12,776 nt of DNA from Actinomycetes bacterium (lineage in GTDB: Bacteria > Actinomycetota > Acidimicrobiia > Acidimicrobiales > Acidimicrobiaceae): positions 1 to 12,776 of the forward strand of contig JAKAOC010000014.1 of NCBI GenBank assembly GCA_021823385.1. Direction: 5' to 3'. The position numbers and the translations under genes were made by a program. Below the pieces are notes generated by a model. It worked only from the letters and a program-made list of their open reading frames with translations, ran no database searches and was not told the origin of the DNA. Below, one piece after another: positions 1 to 6,972 of the stretch; the first letter of the stretch is position 1, and every line of letters begins with the position of its first letter.

Positions 1-898
1 GCGGCGCATGATTCACGAGGATCTCGACCTGCTCCTCTTCAGCGTCTTCCAACTCCCATGGCGAGGCCTTGAAAAACTGGCGTGGACGCCGAGCCATGAT
101 CTTCACATCGGTTCCGCCGATCCTGCGCGCCGTGCGGCAGCAGTCCATCGCCGTGTTGCCGACTCCGATTACCAGGACCCGCGAACCTATCGATCCGATG
201 TGGCCGAACGCCACCGACTTGAGCCAGTCGAGTCCTATGTGGACGTGCTCCGGATCAGCATGACGGCCCTCGACGGCCAGGTCCTTTCCTTTGGGTGCGC
301 CGCTTCCGATGAAGATTGCATCGTAGCCCTCACGGCCCAAGGCGGCGAGACTTGTGACGGGGGTGCTGTAGCGGACTTCGACCCCCATGTCGACTATGTA
401 GCCGATCTCCTCTTCGAGGACTTGGGCTGGAAGTCTGAACGAGGGGATGCTGGTGCGCATCAGCCCCCCTGGTTCCGCCGTCGCCTCGAAGATGGTGACC
501 TCGTAGCCGAGTGGCATAAGGTCATTGGCGACGACCAGCGATGCGGGGCCGGTCCCGATGCAAGCGACCCGCTTGCCGTTCTTCGCGCCGGGCGCATGCG
601 GCAGCCGATCGGTTATGTCGTCGCGGAGATCCGAGGCGACGCGCTTCAGGCGGCAGATGGCTACCGGCGAGCCGTCGACCCGCTCGCGGCGACAGGCCGG
701 CTCGCAGGGCCGGTCGCAGGTTCGCCCGAGTATTCCGGGAAAGACGTTGGACTCCCTGTTGACCATGTAGGCGTCTGAATATCTGCCTTGGGCGATCAGG
801 CGAATGTACTCAGGGACGTTGGTATGAGCTGGGCACGCCCACTGGCACTCGACTACGCGATGGAAGTAGTCGGGGTCCCCGATATCGGTCGCTTGCAT
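1..898 (-). CDS. GltD-like FAD/NAD(P) iron-sulfur oxidoreductase, 3' part cut by window edge
   Basis: Reading the minus strand from ATG at 898 gives 299 residues with no stop before the left edge. An N-terminal cysteine-rich region has C18, C22, C61-x3-C65-x3-C69 and C82 (with GRTCDRPCEPAC), the 4Fe-4S-type domain found in the glutamate synthase small subunit and dihydropyrimidine dehydrogenase. An FAD Rossmann motif IGTGPASLVVANDL follows at about 114-127, with EPGGLM near 142. A second dinucleotide fold has VLVIGVGNTAMDCCRTARRIGG-type sequence around 241-262, typical of NAD(P)H binding in this family. The start is supported by AAGGGGGG just upstream. Such proteins move electrons from NAD(P)H via FAD and Fe-S to a partner subunit. 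Here the partner is not visible, so a true glutamate synthase role is unproven and other GltD-like oxidoreductases are equally possible. The plus-strand open frame over the same DNA is its antisense shadow. Confidence 0.9.
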   Translation of the reverse strand, partial: MQATDIGDPDYFHRVVECQWACPAHTNVPEYIRLIAQGRYSDAYMVNRESNVFPGILGRTCDRPCEPACRRERVDGSPVAICRLKRVASDLRDDITDRLPHAPGAKNGKRVACIGTGPASLVVANDLMPLGYEVTIFEATAEPGGLMRTSIPSFRLPAQVLEEEIGYIVDMGVEVRYSTPVTSLAALGREGYDAIFIGSGAPKGKDLAVEGRHADPEHVHIGLDWLKSVAFGHIGSIGSRVLVIGVGNTAMDCCRTARRIGGTDVKIMARRPRQFFKASPWELEDAEEEQVEILVNHAP

Positions 899-1135
899 TT
901 CCCCCCTTGTGATTTTGGTTCCCGGTGCGAATTCAAGTGGCGGGACTCCGAAGTTTCCCCACGGCTCACCCGATGACGGGCTGACGTATCGATGACCCAT
1001 CTGGTCGAGCCGTTTAGGTCCAGTCTTCCTATCTTCGCGAGCTGCCCCTTTGATATCAAGTTACACCTGGCCGGTCGCATAACCAAAGCCAAATACAAGG
1101 ACGGACAGAAGCGATGGCGGAGCCGCTTCTGGACG
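899..1135. other. Intergenic stretch upstream of the GltD-like gene, no gene seen
   Basis: Together with the hairpin that follows, this is a gap of a little over 300 bases between the yceI-family gene and the GltD-like gene. It should contain the GltD-like promoter on the minus strand. A perfect TTGATATCAA palindrome lies at 1050-1059 and its TTGATA could act as a -35, but no convincing -10 follows at the right spacing. Open frames crossing it on either strand have no recognisable domains and read through the 1136-1171 hairpin. Confidence 0.5.
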
Positions 1136-1171
1136 ACGACAGCCCCACCGCTTTTGCAGTGGGGCTGTCGT
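1136..1171. terminator. Long perfect stem-loop, probable transcription terminator
   Basis: ACGACAGCCCCAC (1136-1148) is exactly complementary to GTGGGGCTGTCGT (1159-1171), and the inner bases can also pair around a TTTT loop with one mismatch. It lies 44 nt after the stop codon of the minus-strand yceI-family gene, the expected place for its terminator. The only short T run follows the stem in the plus direction (1171-1173), so a strict U-tract terminator for yceI is not seen; the strong stem may still insulate yceI from the GltD-like gene. Confidence 0.75.
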
Positions 1172-1214
1172 TTCCCGCCTGGCAAGCCGGGCGGCTGAGT
1201 TGGGGTTTTCGGTT

Positions 1215-1766
1215 CTAGCCTTGCTTGACCGCCGAGATCTCGAACTCCAGGGTGACGTTCTCGCTGACGAGGATGCCTCCGCTCTCGAGCGCGGCGTTCC
1301 AGCTGACGCCGAAGTCCTTGCGGTTGATGACGGTCGAGCCCTCTACGCCGATGCGCCGGTTGCCCCATGGGTCGATTTCGGTGCCGGTGTATTCGAGATC
1401 GAACGTCACAGGGCGGGTGACGCCGCGGACCGAGAGATCGCCGTTGGCGCGGAACTTGTCGCCGCCCACGGCTTCGATGCCGGTGGACGTGAAGGTGATC
1501 TCGGGGTATTCGTCCAGGGCCAGGAAGTCGTTAGACCGGATGTGGTTATCGCGGTCGGCGTTGCGAGTGTCGATGCTGGCTGCCTTGATGGTGACCTGGA
1601 GGCTCGACTTGGTAACGTCCTCACCGTCGAGAACGCCGCTGCCCTCGAATTCGTTGAAGCCCCCGCGCACCTTGGTTACCATTGCGTGGCGGGCCGAGAA
1701 GCCTATGCGGCTGTGGCTCGGGTCGATGGCGTACTTGCCTGAAAGTTCAGCGGTGATCTGTGACAT
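1215..1766 (-). CDS. YceI-family lipid/polyisoprenoid-binding protein
   Basis: The 183-residue protein shows the family pattern throughout: YAIDPSHSRIGFSARHAMVTKVRGGF at the N-terminus, then SLQVTIKAASIDTRNADRDNHIRSNDFL, YPEITFTSTGI, LSVRGVTRPVTFDLEY, and NRKDFGVSWN near the end (each given in part). YceI proteins form a lipocalin-like beta barrel that binds isoprenoid chains such as quinones. No signal peptide is visible, so this member is probably cytoplasmic, as is common in actinobacteria. Length matches the usual 170-190 residues. AAAGGAG at 1777-1783 is a good ribosome site 10 nt from the ATG. It is divergent from the MarR-family gene with operator-like repeats between them, so it is the likely regulatory target. 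The ligand cannot be told from sequence. Confidence 0.93.
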   Translation of the reverse strand: MSQITAELSGKYAIDPSHSRIGFSARHAMVTKVRGGFNEFEGSGVLDGEDVTKSSLQVTIKAASIDTRNADRDNHIRSNDFLALDEYPEITFTSTGIEAVGGDKFRANGDLSVRGVTRPVTFDLEYTGTEIDPWGNRRIGVEGSTVINRKDFGVSWNAALESGGILVSENVTLEFEISAVKQG

Positions 1767-1821
1767 TTGGCTGTTGCTCCTTTGGATTGAATGTCTCTGC
1801 TGAGTTCAACAATATATGACG

Positions 1822-1858
1822 TTTCACCTATTCCCGGCCAAAGGTGAATTTTCATCTA
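1822..1858. promoter_or_regulatory. Three-half-site operator candidate between yceI and marR
   Basis: TTTCACCTA (1822-1830), AGGTGAA (1842-1848, inverted) and TTTCATCTA (1850-1858) are three copies of one motif. The first two form an inverted repeat with perfect 7-bp arms and a 12-bp spacer; the second and third form a compact 16-bp near-palindrome (1842-1857), the size usual for MarR dimers. The cluster lies between the divergent yceI and marR starts, so binding there could repress both. Seen directly: the repeats. Inferred: that the adjacent MarR protein binds them. Confidence 0.6.
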
Positions 1859-1868
1859 ATTTTCCTCT

Positions 1869-1874
1869 TAGACT
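1869..1874 (+). promoter_or_regulatory. Possible -10 element giving a leaderless marR transcript
   Basis: TAGACT matches the TANNNT form of actinobacterial -10 boxes and ends 8 nt before the ATG at 1883, so transcription could begin at or next to the start codon. No Shine-Dalgarno sequence precedes that ATG, which fits leaderless translation. No good -35 is present. Confidence 0.35.
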
Positions 1875-1882
1875 GTCTTGTC

Positions 1883-2383
1883 ATGAGCGATACTCTTTGG
1901 CTGGACAAGCGTGAGGCGCGTACCTGGAGAGCGCTGCAGTTCATGCACCTTCGTCTCTCGGCGCAGCTGGCGAGGGACCTGGCCGAACACACAAGTCTCT
2001 CATACCAGGATTACGTAACCCTCGTCGCCCTTACCGACCAACCGGACGGCAGGCTCCGCCTATTCGAGCTCGCCCGCGCCATCGGCTGGGAGAAGAGCCG
2101 CCTTTCGCACCACGTCTCCCGAATGGGAGAGCGGGGACTGATTGCCAAAGAGAAGTGCGACCAAGACCGCCGCGGTGCGTTTGTGGTGGTAACCGAGGCG
2201 GGCCGCGAGGCGATCAAGGCGGCGGCTCCAAGCCACGTCGCCGCAGTGCGCCGGCTGTTTCTGGCTGAGGTGCCATATGACGAGCTTGACAACCTGGCTG
2301 ATATCTTCGAAGCGGTCTTGAATCGCGTTGAGGCGGAGGAGAAGCCGTGCCCCGGCCAGGAGGCAGTGGACCCCGGCGACTGA
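1883..2383 (+). CDS. MarR-family winged-helix transcriptional regulator
   Basis: The 166-residue protein has the MarR layout. A helical N-terminus (about 10-38) leads into SLSYQDYVTLVAL (38-50), then a winged helix: GRLRLFELARAIGWEKSRLS (56-75) with recognition helix SRLSHHVSRMGERGLI (72-87) and the wing signature DRRGAFVVVTEAGREAI (95-111). A C-terminal dimer helix follows. MarR dimers usually repress neighbouring genes and release DNA on binding a small ligand or on oxidation. Cys92 lies next to the wing, but the N-terminal sensing cysteine of OhrR-type proteins is absent. ATG 1883 is preferred over the in-frame GTG at 1844, because that GTG sits inside the operator-like palindrome. Its likely targets are itself and divergent yceI, and perhaps the lipoprotein gene downstream. 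Confidence 0.9.
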   Translation: MSDTLWLDKREARTWRALQFMHLRLSAQLARDLAEHTSLSYQDYVTLVALTDQPDGRLRLFELARAIGWEKSRLSHHVSRMGERGLIAKEKCDQDRRGAFVVVTEAGREAIKAAAPSHVAAVRRLFLAEVPYDELDNLADIFEAVLNRVEAEEKPCPGQEAVDPGD

Positions 2384-2439
2384 TCGGCGTCGCGTCTCTC
2401 CGCTCGTTCGTGTTCGCGTGGGTATGTGCCGCATAGTCT

Positions 2440-2451
2440 TCACTTAGGTGA
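2440..2451. promoter_or_regulatory. Palindrome resembling the marR/yceI half-sites, upstream of lipoprotein gene
   Basis: TCACTTAGGTGA is a 12-bp palindrome with one mismatched pair and contains TAGGTGA, the same core as the half-sites at 1822-1848. It lies about 60 bp upstream of the lipoprotein start, in the 127-bp gap after marR. It may be a second binding site for the same regulator. Confidence 0.35.
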
Positions 2452-2510
2452 GGTTGTTGCTCGGCGCGCGGATGGCCCCGCTGAATTCGGCCAAGGGAGA
2501 TTGAGCGTAC

Positions 2511-3758
2511 ATGCCGGATGTGGTCCAGCGCCACCTGCTCGCGGTGGCCGCTTTCCTGGGTGGGTCGGTCGCGTTGGCGGCCTGCGGTCAAGGGAGTACC
2601 ACGACTAGCACATCCGCTCCCTCCGCCACCGCTTCGACCATTCCGGTTTCGACCACGTCCACCAGCCCGCCGGAAATTGCCGCCGGTTTCCAGCCACTGG
2701 CGATGAGCTTCGTATCACCGAGCCTGGGCTTTGCGCTCGGCCACTATCGCTGCTCCCAGGGCGAGTGTTATCAGCTGGTTCGCAGCACGGACGGCGGGAA
2801 GAACTGGGGTTTGGTGGCACCCGCCGGCTCTGTTGTCGCCTCGATCAACCCCCAGGGTGTTTATTTTGCGGATGCCGCGCGTGGCTGGGTCTGGGGAAAG
2901 GGGGCGGCGTTTACGGACAACGGCGGGAAGATTTGGAACGTGCTCGTCCTGCCGGCAGGCTCCGTCGTGGATTCCATGGCGGTGGTGGGAGCCCAAGCCT
3001 ACTTTCTGCTCTCAACCCCGACCTCTTCGCCGCCGGGCACTTACGTCACGTCTCTTTTCGAACAGAACTGGCAGGCAGGTGGCGGGACCATTCCCGTCGG
3101 CGGGTTCTCGCCGGTTGGCACCCCGGCTCCAGCCGGCATGCTTGCTCCAGGCGCCTCGCTGCTTGGCGTGGACACCGGTCAGGCGGGGACGGCCAGCCCC
3201 CTGTGGATCTATGATCCCGCCGGCGACTCGTCCACCTCGTTGCCCAACCCTTGCGCAGGCTCCGCTGGTTCTCCTTCGGTCCCTCTGATGAGCGGGGGAC
3301 GCTATCTGGCCGCCGAATCCGGCAATCCGGCGTCGCAGGCAAGGTTCCATGCACTCTGCACGTCCGACCCCGGGGCAGGATCAAGCGCGAAACAACTCTA
3401 CGAACTCGTCTATTCGACCAGCACCACTACGTCGTCCAGCTGGACTTCACTTGGCGCCACTGCGCCACTGGGTGGTCTTGCGACGGATTTTGCCACCTCT
3501 CCGGGCGCGAATTTCGCCATCGGCGCCGCCTCGGGTGCCTCCTTCGTCTACGCGCAGCAGGCAGGGAATTCCACCTGGAGCTCTCTCACCGATTCCTCCC
3601 TCGGAGGTGCGCCCGTAACCCAACTGGAATGGGTCGACGACTCCCATGTCTTCGCTGTGATCGGGGGCCCCGAGGGAGCCGGTCTCGGGCCTTCGAGCGC
3701 TTCAGTCGCCTATTACTCGACCGATGGCGGCGCATCCTTTGCCAAGCTGACGTTCTGA
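2511..3758 (+). CDS. Secreted lipoprotein with BNR-like repeats
   Basis: The 415-residue protein starts with a short charged end (R7, H8), a hydrophobic core from 9 to 24 and the lipobox LAAC with lipidated Cys25. A Ser/Thr/Pro-rich linker follows to about residue 55, so it is predicted to be anchored on the outer face of the membrane. The body carries Asp-box (BNR) motifs: RSTDGGKNW at 91-99, AFTDNGGKIW at 133-142 and YYSTDGGASF at 401-410, plus SFVSPSLGFALG and VYFADAARGWVWG typical of beta-propeller blades in actinobacterial sialidase-like or Ycf48-like proteins. No sialidase catalytic residues can be assigned, so an enzymatic role is not claimed; binding or scaffolding is as likely. AAGGGAGA at 2493-2500 is the ribosome site. 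It lies downstream of marR after a short gap. Confidence 0.85.
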   Translation: MPDVVQRHLLAVAAFLGGSVALAACGQGSTTTSTSAPSATASTIPVSTTSTSPPEIAAGFQPLAMSFVSPSLGFALGHYRCSQGECYQLVRSTDGGKNWGLVAPAGSVVASINPQGVYFADAARGWVWGKGAAFTDNGGKIWNVLVLPAGSVVDSMAVVGAQAYFLLSTPTSSPPGTYVTSLFEQNWQAGGGTIPVGGFSPVGTPAPAGMLAPGASLLGVDTGQAGTASPLWIYDPAGDSSTSLPNPCAGSAGSPSVPLMSGGRYLAAESGNPASQARFHALCTSDPGAGSSAKQLYELVYSTSTTTSSSWTSLGATAPLGGLATDFATSPGANFAIGAASGASFVYAQQAGNSTWSSLTDSSLGGAPVTQLEWVDDSHVFAVIGGPEGAGLGPSSASVAYYSTDGGASFAKLTF

Positions 3759-4010
3759 GCGGGCAGCTAGGGCTCCGCCCGGCGCGCCCGAAGCGTTGGT
3801 GCCGGTGGCGGCAGGTGCCGGGGCGCTGACTTCCCGGGCCGGCCGGCAAGAAACGGAACGACGCCTCCCCAGGCCAGGGCTCCCCATCCTCCGTCGAAGC
3901 GGTGAGCATTTTATTGCCTGCTGGGTGGTTGACTCGCCACCTCGTTTGGAGACAAACTGAATCCTGCCGCGAGCGCTTCTTGACTCGTGGGGAAGACGAG
4001 AGGGGAGGGC
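3759..4010. other. Intergenic region before the acyl-CoA synthetase, weak hairpin only
   Basis: A short stem CGGGC/GCCCG (3760-3764 with 3777-3781) directly follows the lipoprotein stop and may help termination, but it lacks a T tract. Two TTGACT boxes (3929-3934 and 3980-3985) resemble -35 elements; neither has a convincing -10 at 16-18 bp. GAGGGGAGGG at 4000-4009 is the ribosome site that decides the next start. No gene is supported here. Confidence 0.4.
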
Positions 4011-4013
4011 GAA

Positions 4014-5729
4014 TTGCCCACCGAAGAATCCGAATACTTGGCGGACATTGCCCGGAGGGTCAGCTCGTCGTGGCCCTCCGGCCTGGACAGCGAGATCTCC
4101 TACCCCCTTGGCGAGGTGCCGATTACCACCTATCTTCGGCGTCGGGCCGCCCTCGCCCCGGCAGAGATCGCCATCTCCTTTTACGGATACGACATGACCT
4201 TTGCCGAGCTCGACGAACAGAGTGACCGCTTCGCATCACACCTGCGCGCTACGGGGATTCGTCCAGGCGACAGGGTCGCGGTGATGCTCCCGAACTGCCC
4301 GCAATTCTTCGTGGCATTTTACGGAATACTCAAGGCCTCAGCGGTGCTCGTTCCGGTCAATCCGATGTTCAAGGAGGTCGAGCTGACCTACGAGCTCGCC
4401 GACTCTGATGCACGCGTGCTGGTCTTCTGGGACGCCCTCGCCGCGATCGTCGGGGACGTTCGGGCCGAGTCGGTGGTCGAGCGTTACCTTTCGGTATCCA
4501 TAGGAGAGTGTCTCCCCGAGAGCGGTCCGTACCGTGTGCCTGCGGGGCTCGACGCGCCGGCGGCACACCCCGCTTTTGCGACCCCGTTCCAGGAGGTCTT
4601 GGCGGGGGCACGGATGGTGGCGCTGGAGGAACCGGAGCTCGACGCCCTGGCGGCGCTCAACTATACCGGCGGGACCACGGGCATGCCAAAGGGCTGTGAG
4701 CACACTCAGCGCCACATGCTCTATACGGCGGCCACCGCCATCCAGACCCAGCGTCTACAGGAGGGCGTATCTCTCGTTTATATTCCGATCTTCTGGATTG
4801 CGGGGGAAGATGCCGGACTGCTTGTACCCGTGGTGGCGGGCACCCGCGTCATCCTGCTTGCCCGCTGGGACCCCGAAGCGGTTCTCGCCGCGATAGAGAT
4901 CTACGGCGTTACCACGATTATGGGCACGGTCGACAATTACGTGGAGCTTATGGACCTGGGTAATCCGGACGGCAGGAGCCTCGCCTCGCTGAGGTACGCG
5001 ATGGCTATGTCTTTCGTCAAGCGTCTGAATCCTGAGATCAGGCGACGTTGGCGGGAGTTTTCCTCAGCGGGTTGCCTTTTGCGCGAGGCGGCCTACGGCA
5101 TGACCGAGACCCATACCATCGACACCTTCACCCTCGGATTCCAGGACGGGGATGCCGACCTGCTCAGCGATCCTCCGGTCTTCTGCGGCCTGCCCATGCC
5201 CGGCACCGAGTTCAAGATCGTCGACTTCGAGACGGGTGAGCTGTGCGGGCCCGGCACCGAGGGAGAGATCTGCGTGCGCTCGCCGTCGGTCACAACGGGA
5301 TACTGGGGCAACGCCGAAGCTACAGCGGCCGCGCTCGAGGGTGGATGGCTTCATAGCGGCGACGCCGGGATGATTGACGAAGGCGGGTTCCTCCACTACA
5401 TGGGGCGGCGCAAGGAGATGATCAAGGTAAACGGCATGAGCGTCTTTCCGGGCGAGCTCGAGGTGCTGCTCAGTGCCTATCCGGGCATCGAGGCCGTAGC
5501 GGTGGTCGGTGTGCCGGATGCCGCGAAAGGGGAGGTGCCGGTGGCCTTCGTCAAGCCGACGCCGGCGGCGAACTTGGATGCCACAGCAATTGAGGAGTGG
5601 TGTCGCAACCGCTTCGCCACCTACAAGGTCCCGGGGGTCCGGGTGGTGAGCCAGCTTCCTATGACGACGACGGGCAAAGTTCGGAAAGAGGCATTGCGCG
5701 AGCAGGTGCTGGATCGTGGCCCGGCTTAG
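4014..5729 (+). CDS. AMP-forming acyl-CoA synthetase (fatty-acid/carboxylic-acid CoA ligase)
   Basis: The 571-residue protein has all hallmarks of the adenylate-forming ligase superfamily: phosphate-binding loop YTGGTTGMPKG (217-227), YGMTET (361-366), GWLHSGD with the ribose-binding aspartate (444-450), hinge GRRKEMIKVNG (464-474), and the C-terminal catalytic lysine in TTTGKVRKE (Lys555). These enzymes activate a carboxylic acid with ATP to an acyl-adenylate and then form the CoA thioester. Overall sequence looks like medium/long-chain fatty acyl or aryl-acid CoA ligases; the substrate cannot be read off. TTG at 4014 is chosen because GAGGGGAGGG ends 4 nt upstream; an in-frame GTG at 3987 would add nine residues but has no ribosome site. 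The gene stands alone, and its stop lies inside a terminator-like hairpin. Confidence 0.92.
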   Translation: MPTEESEYLADIARRVSSSWPSGLDSEISYPLGEVPITTYLRRRAALAPAEIAISFYGYDMTFAELDEQSDRFASHLRATGIRPGDRVAVMLPNCPQFFVAFYGILKASAVLVPVNPMFKEVELTYELADSDARVLVFWDALAAIVGDVRAESVVERYLSVSIGECLPESGPYRVPAGLDAPAAHPAFATPFQEVLAGARMVALEEPELDALAALNYTGGTTGMPKGCEHTQRHMLYTAATAIQTQRLQEGVSLVYIPIFWIAGEDAGLLVPVVAGTRVILLARWDPEAVLAAIEIYGVTTIMGTVDNYVELMDLGNPDGRSLASLRYAMAMSFVKRLNPEIRRRWREFSSAGCLLREAAYGMTETHTIDTFTLGFQDGDADLLSDPPVFCGLPMPGTEFKIVDFETGELCGPGTEGEICVRSPSVTTGYWGNAEATAAALEGGWLHSGDAGMIDEGGFLHYMGRRKEMIKVNGMSVFPGELEVLLSAYPGIEAVAVVGVPDAAKGEVPVAFVKPTPAANLDATAIEEWCRNRFATYKVPGVRVVSQLPMTTTGKVRKEALREQVLDRGPA

Positions 5730-5739
5730 CCTCGATCCA
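5710..5739 (+). terminator. Hairpin overlapping the synthetase stop codon
   Basis: TGGATCG (5710-5716) pairs perfectly with CGATCCA (5733-5739); after one mismatch GGC (5718-5720) pairs with GCC (5729-5731), giving a 10-bp stem. The TAG stop (5727-5729) is at the loop edge. There is no T tract; instead a group II intron-like sequence begins one base later at 5741, the position class C introns favour after intrinsic terminators. Confidence 0.6.
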
Positions 5740-5740
5740 C

Positions 5741-5977
5741 GTGCGTCCAGAAGCTCGGGCGCCAAAACTGCAACGAGGTTGAAATGGCGTAGCTGAGCTA
5801 CAAGCTCACGATGGCTTGCCGGTGCAAGTCCGGTCCAAGGAGACGCCAGAGTCCTTGGAAGTGAAACCTCCGGTTTCGGCAGAGATGCCGGGGTCGAAGC
5901 GAGGTGGAGCAAACATTCGGTCCGCAGCATAAAGCGAATTCTGCAGCGTCGTAAAGGCTCCTGCGAAAGCAGCATAA
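5741..5977 (+). ncRNA. 5' fragment (domain I-like) of a group II intron
   Basis: It begins GTGCG, the group II 5' splice-site consensus, right after a terminator hairpin. The sequence is crowded with local stems: TAGC/GCTA (5790-5800), CCGG/CCGG around TGCAAGT (5819-5833), CCAAGG/CCTTGG (5835-5858), GAAACC/GGTTTC (5863-5877), GGCA-GAGA-TGCC (5878-5889) and CTGC-GAAA-GCAG (5961-5972). The last two are closed by GNRA tetraloops. The GGTGCAAGTCC and GAGCAAACATTCGGTC segments resemble conserved parts of bacterial intron domain I as I remember them. GTGGA at 5904-5908 could pair as EBS1 with TCCAC at 5736-5740 just before the splice site. No reverse transcriptase, domain V or domain VI follows; the sequence stops at an IS1595 end. 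It should be splicing-dead. Another structured RNA cannot be excluded. Confidence 0.6.
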
Positions 5978-6972
5978 GGGATATCCATCTGAGCGGACTG
6001 CCCCTGGTCAGGAGGCTGATCTCCAGGGGCGCTCTGCGGGGGGCCGGTCGAGGGTAGGGGGGTGCCCCCGTCTCCACGGCGGCACGGGGGCACCTCCTTA
6101 GACTTGGAGTTGGCGACGAGCTGTCGGTAGCGCACCGGGTCGTGGTCGACGGCGAGCTCGAGTAGCCGGTAGAAGAGGAGCCCTCGGCTCGTCGAGCGTC
6201 GGCGATTGAAGCGGAAGACCCACTCGTTGAGGTAATTCGTGAGATGAGCGTCGTCGAAGCGACCCTGATGCGTGCTCGCGAGCCACCGCTTCGAGAGCGA
6301 CGCGACCCGGTGCACCCCCGGGAGCACGACATGCGCGGGCAGCCCACTGCGTTTGACGTTGATCGCCTTGTGGACGTAGCGGTCCCGGACGGCTGACGGA
6401 TAGCTGGACCAGGCGTCGGTGACGAGCGTCGATCCCTCTTCGACGTTCTCGGTGACGAAACGCTCGAGCGAGGCCGCAGACGCGTCGGCGAGAACGGCCA
6501 TGCGGCACCGGCCGAATCCTTGGGGCTCTTGGCGCTCGACGGCCACGCCGACCAGGACCTTCTTACCCCTCTGTCGGTCGCCACGAAGTCCGGGCTCCTC
6601 GCCACCGAAGTACGTCTCGTCGACTTCGACGGTGCCGGTAAGCCGGTCGCGCCCGGGACGGACGAGCACCGAACGGAGCCGGTGCAGCATCGCCCAGGCC
6701 GTCTGGTAGGAGCCGAACTCGAGGGTCCGCTGCAGGCTCTGCGCCGAGACCCCGTCCTTCGCCGTGGCGAACTGCCAGCACACCGCGAACCACACCGTGA
6801 GCGGCGTCCGGCGCCGGTCGGACAGCGTGCCTGCCGTTACAGCCGTGTGCCGGTGGCAGCTGGCGCACTTGGAGCTCCCTCCGGCCACAACCCAGCCACT
6901 CGGGTTCTCGCACTGCGGGCAGACGAACCCCTCCAGCCCCTCTCCGCCTATCTCGCCGGCTGACCGGGGCAC
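5806..6972 (-). CDS. IS1595-family transposase, N-terminally shortened, reading out of the element
   Basis: Of 388 residues, about 1-290 are recognisable transposase: zinc ribbon C18-x2-C21 and C36-x2-C39, TAGTLSDRRRTPLTVWF (47-63), VEVDETYFGG with catalytic Asp118, LVTDAW with Asp186, GVHRVASLSKRWL (219-231), and NYLNEWVFRFNRRRS (246-260). This is the ISXO2-like DDE-type domain; the third catalytic residue I cannot assign. Compared with the second copy, about 16 residues before the zinc ribbon (the YL--LRWPDGF part) are missing, and an in-frame TAG lies just upstream of the GTG start. The last 57 or so codons run past the element end at 5978 and are antisense to the intron fragment, so they are not transposase. 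Activity is doubtful. Its original stop is lost or lay at the missing flank. Confidence 0.75.
   Translation of the reverse strand: MPRSAGEIGGEGLEGFVCPQCENPSGWVVAGGSSKCASCHRHTAVTAGTLSDRRRTPLTVWFAVCWQFATAKDGVSAQSLQRTLEFGSYQTAWAMLHRLRSVLVRPGRDRLTGTVEVDETYFGGEEPGLRGDRQRGKKVLVGVAVERQEPQGFGRCRMAVLADASAASLERFVTENVEEGSTLVTDAWSSYPSAVRDRYVHKAINVKRSGLPAHVVLPGVHRVASLSKRWLASTHQGRFDDAHLTNYLNEWVFRFNRRRSTSRGLLFYRLLELAVDHDPVRYRQLVANSKSKEVPPCRRGDGGTPLPSTGPPQSAPGDQPPDQGQSAQMDIPYAAFAGAFTTLQNSLYAADRMFAPPRFDPGISAETGGFTSKDSGVSLDRTCTGKPS

Noticed and set aside
8..778. Plus-strand open frame of 256 codons at the left edge
   Set aside because: It is antisense to the GltD-like gene, whose minus-strand translation has clear Cys and Rossmann motifs over the same bases; the plus frame has no recognisable domain.
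992..1198. Small plus-strand open frame of 68 codons
   Set aside because: It passes through the 1136-1171 stem-loop, lacks a ribosome site and has no recognisable features.
853..1368. Minus-strand open frame of 171 codons over the yceI 3' end and the intergenic hairpin
   Set aside because: It overlaps yceI in another frame, reads through the perfect stem-loop at 1136-1171 and has no domain or ribosome site.
5064..6605. Minus-strand open frame of 513 codons
   Set aside because: It runs across the 3' half of the synthetase, the intron fragment and the transposase in a shadow frame, with Arg/Ser/Pro-rich low-information sequence and no domain.
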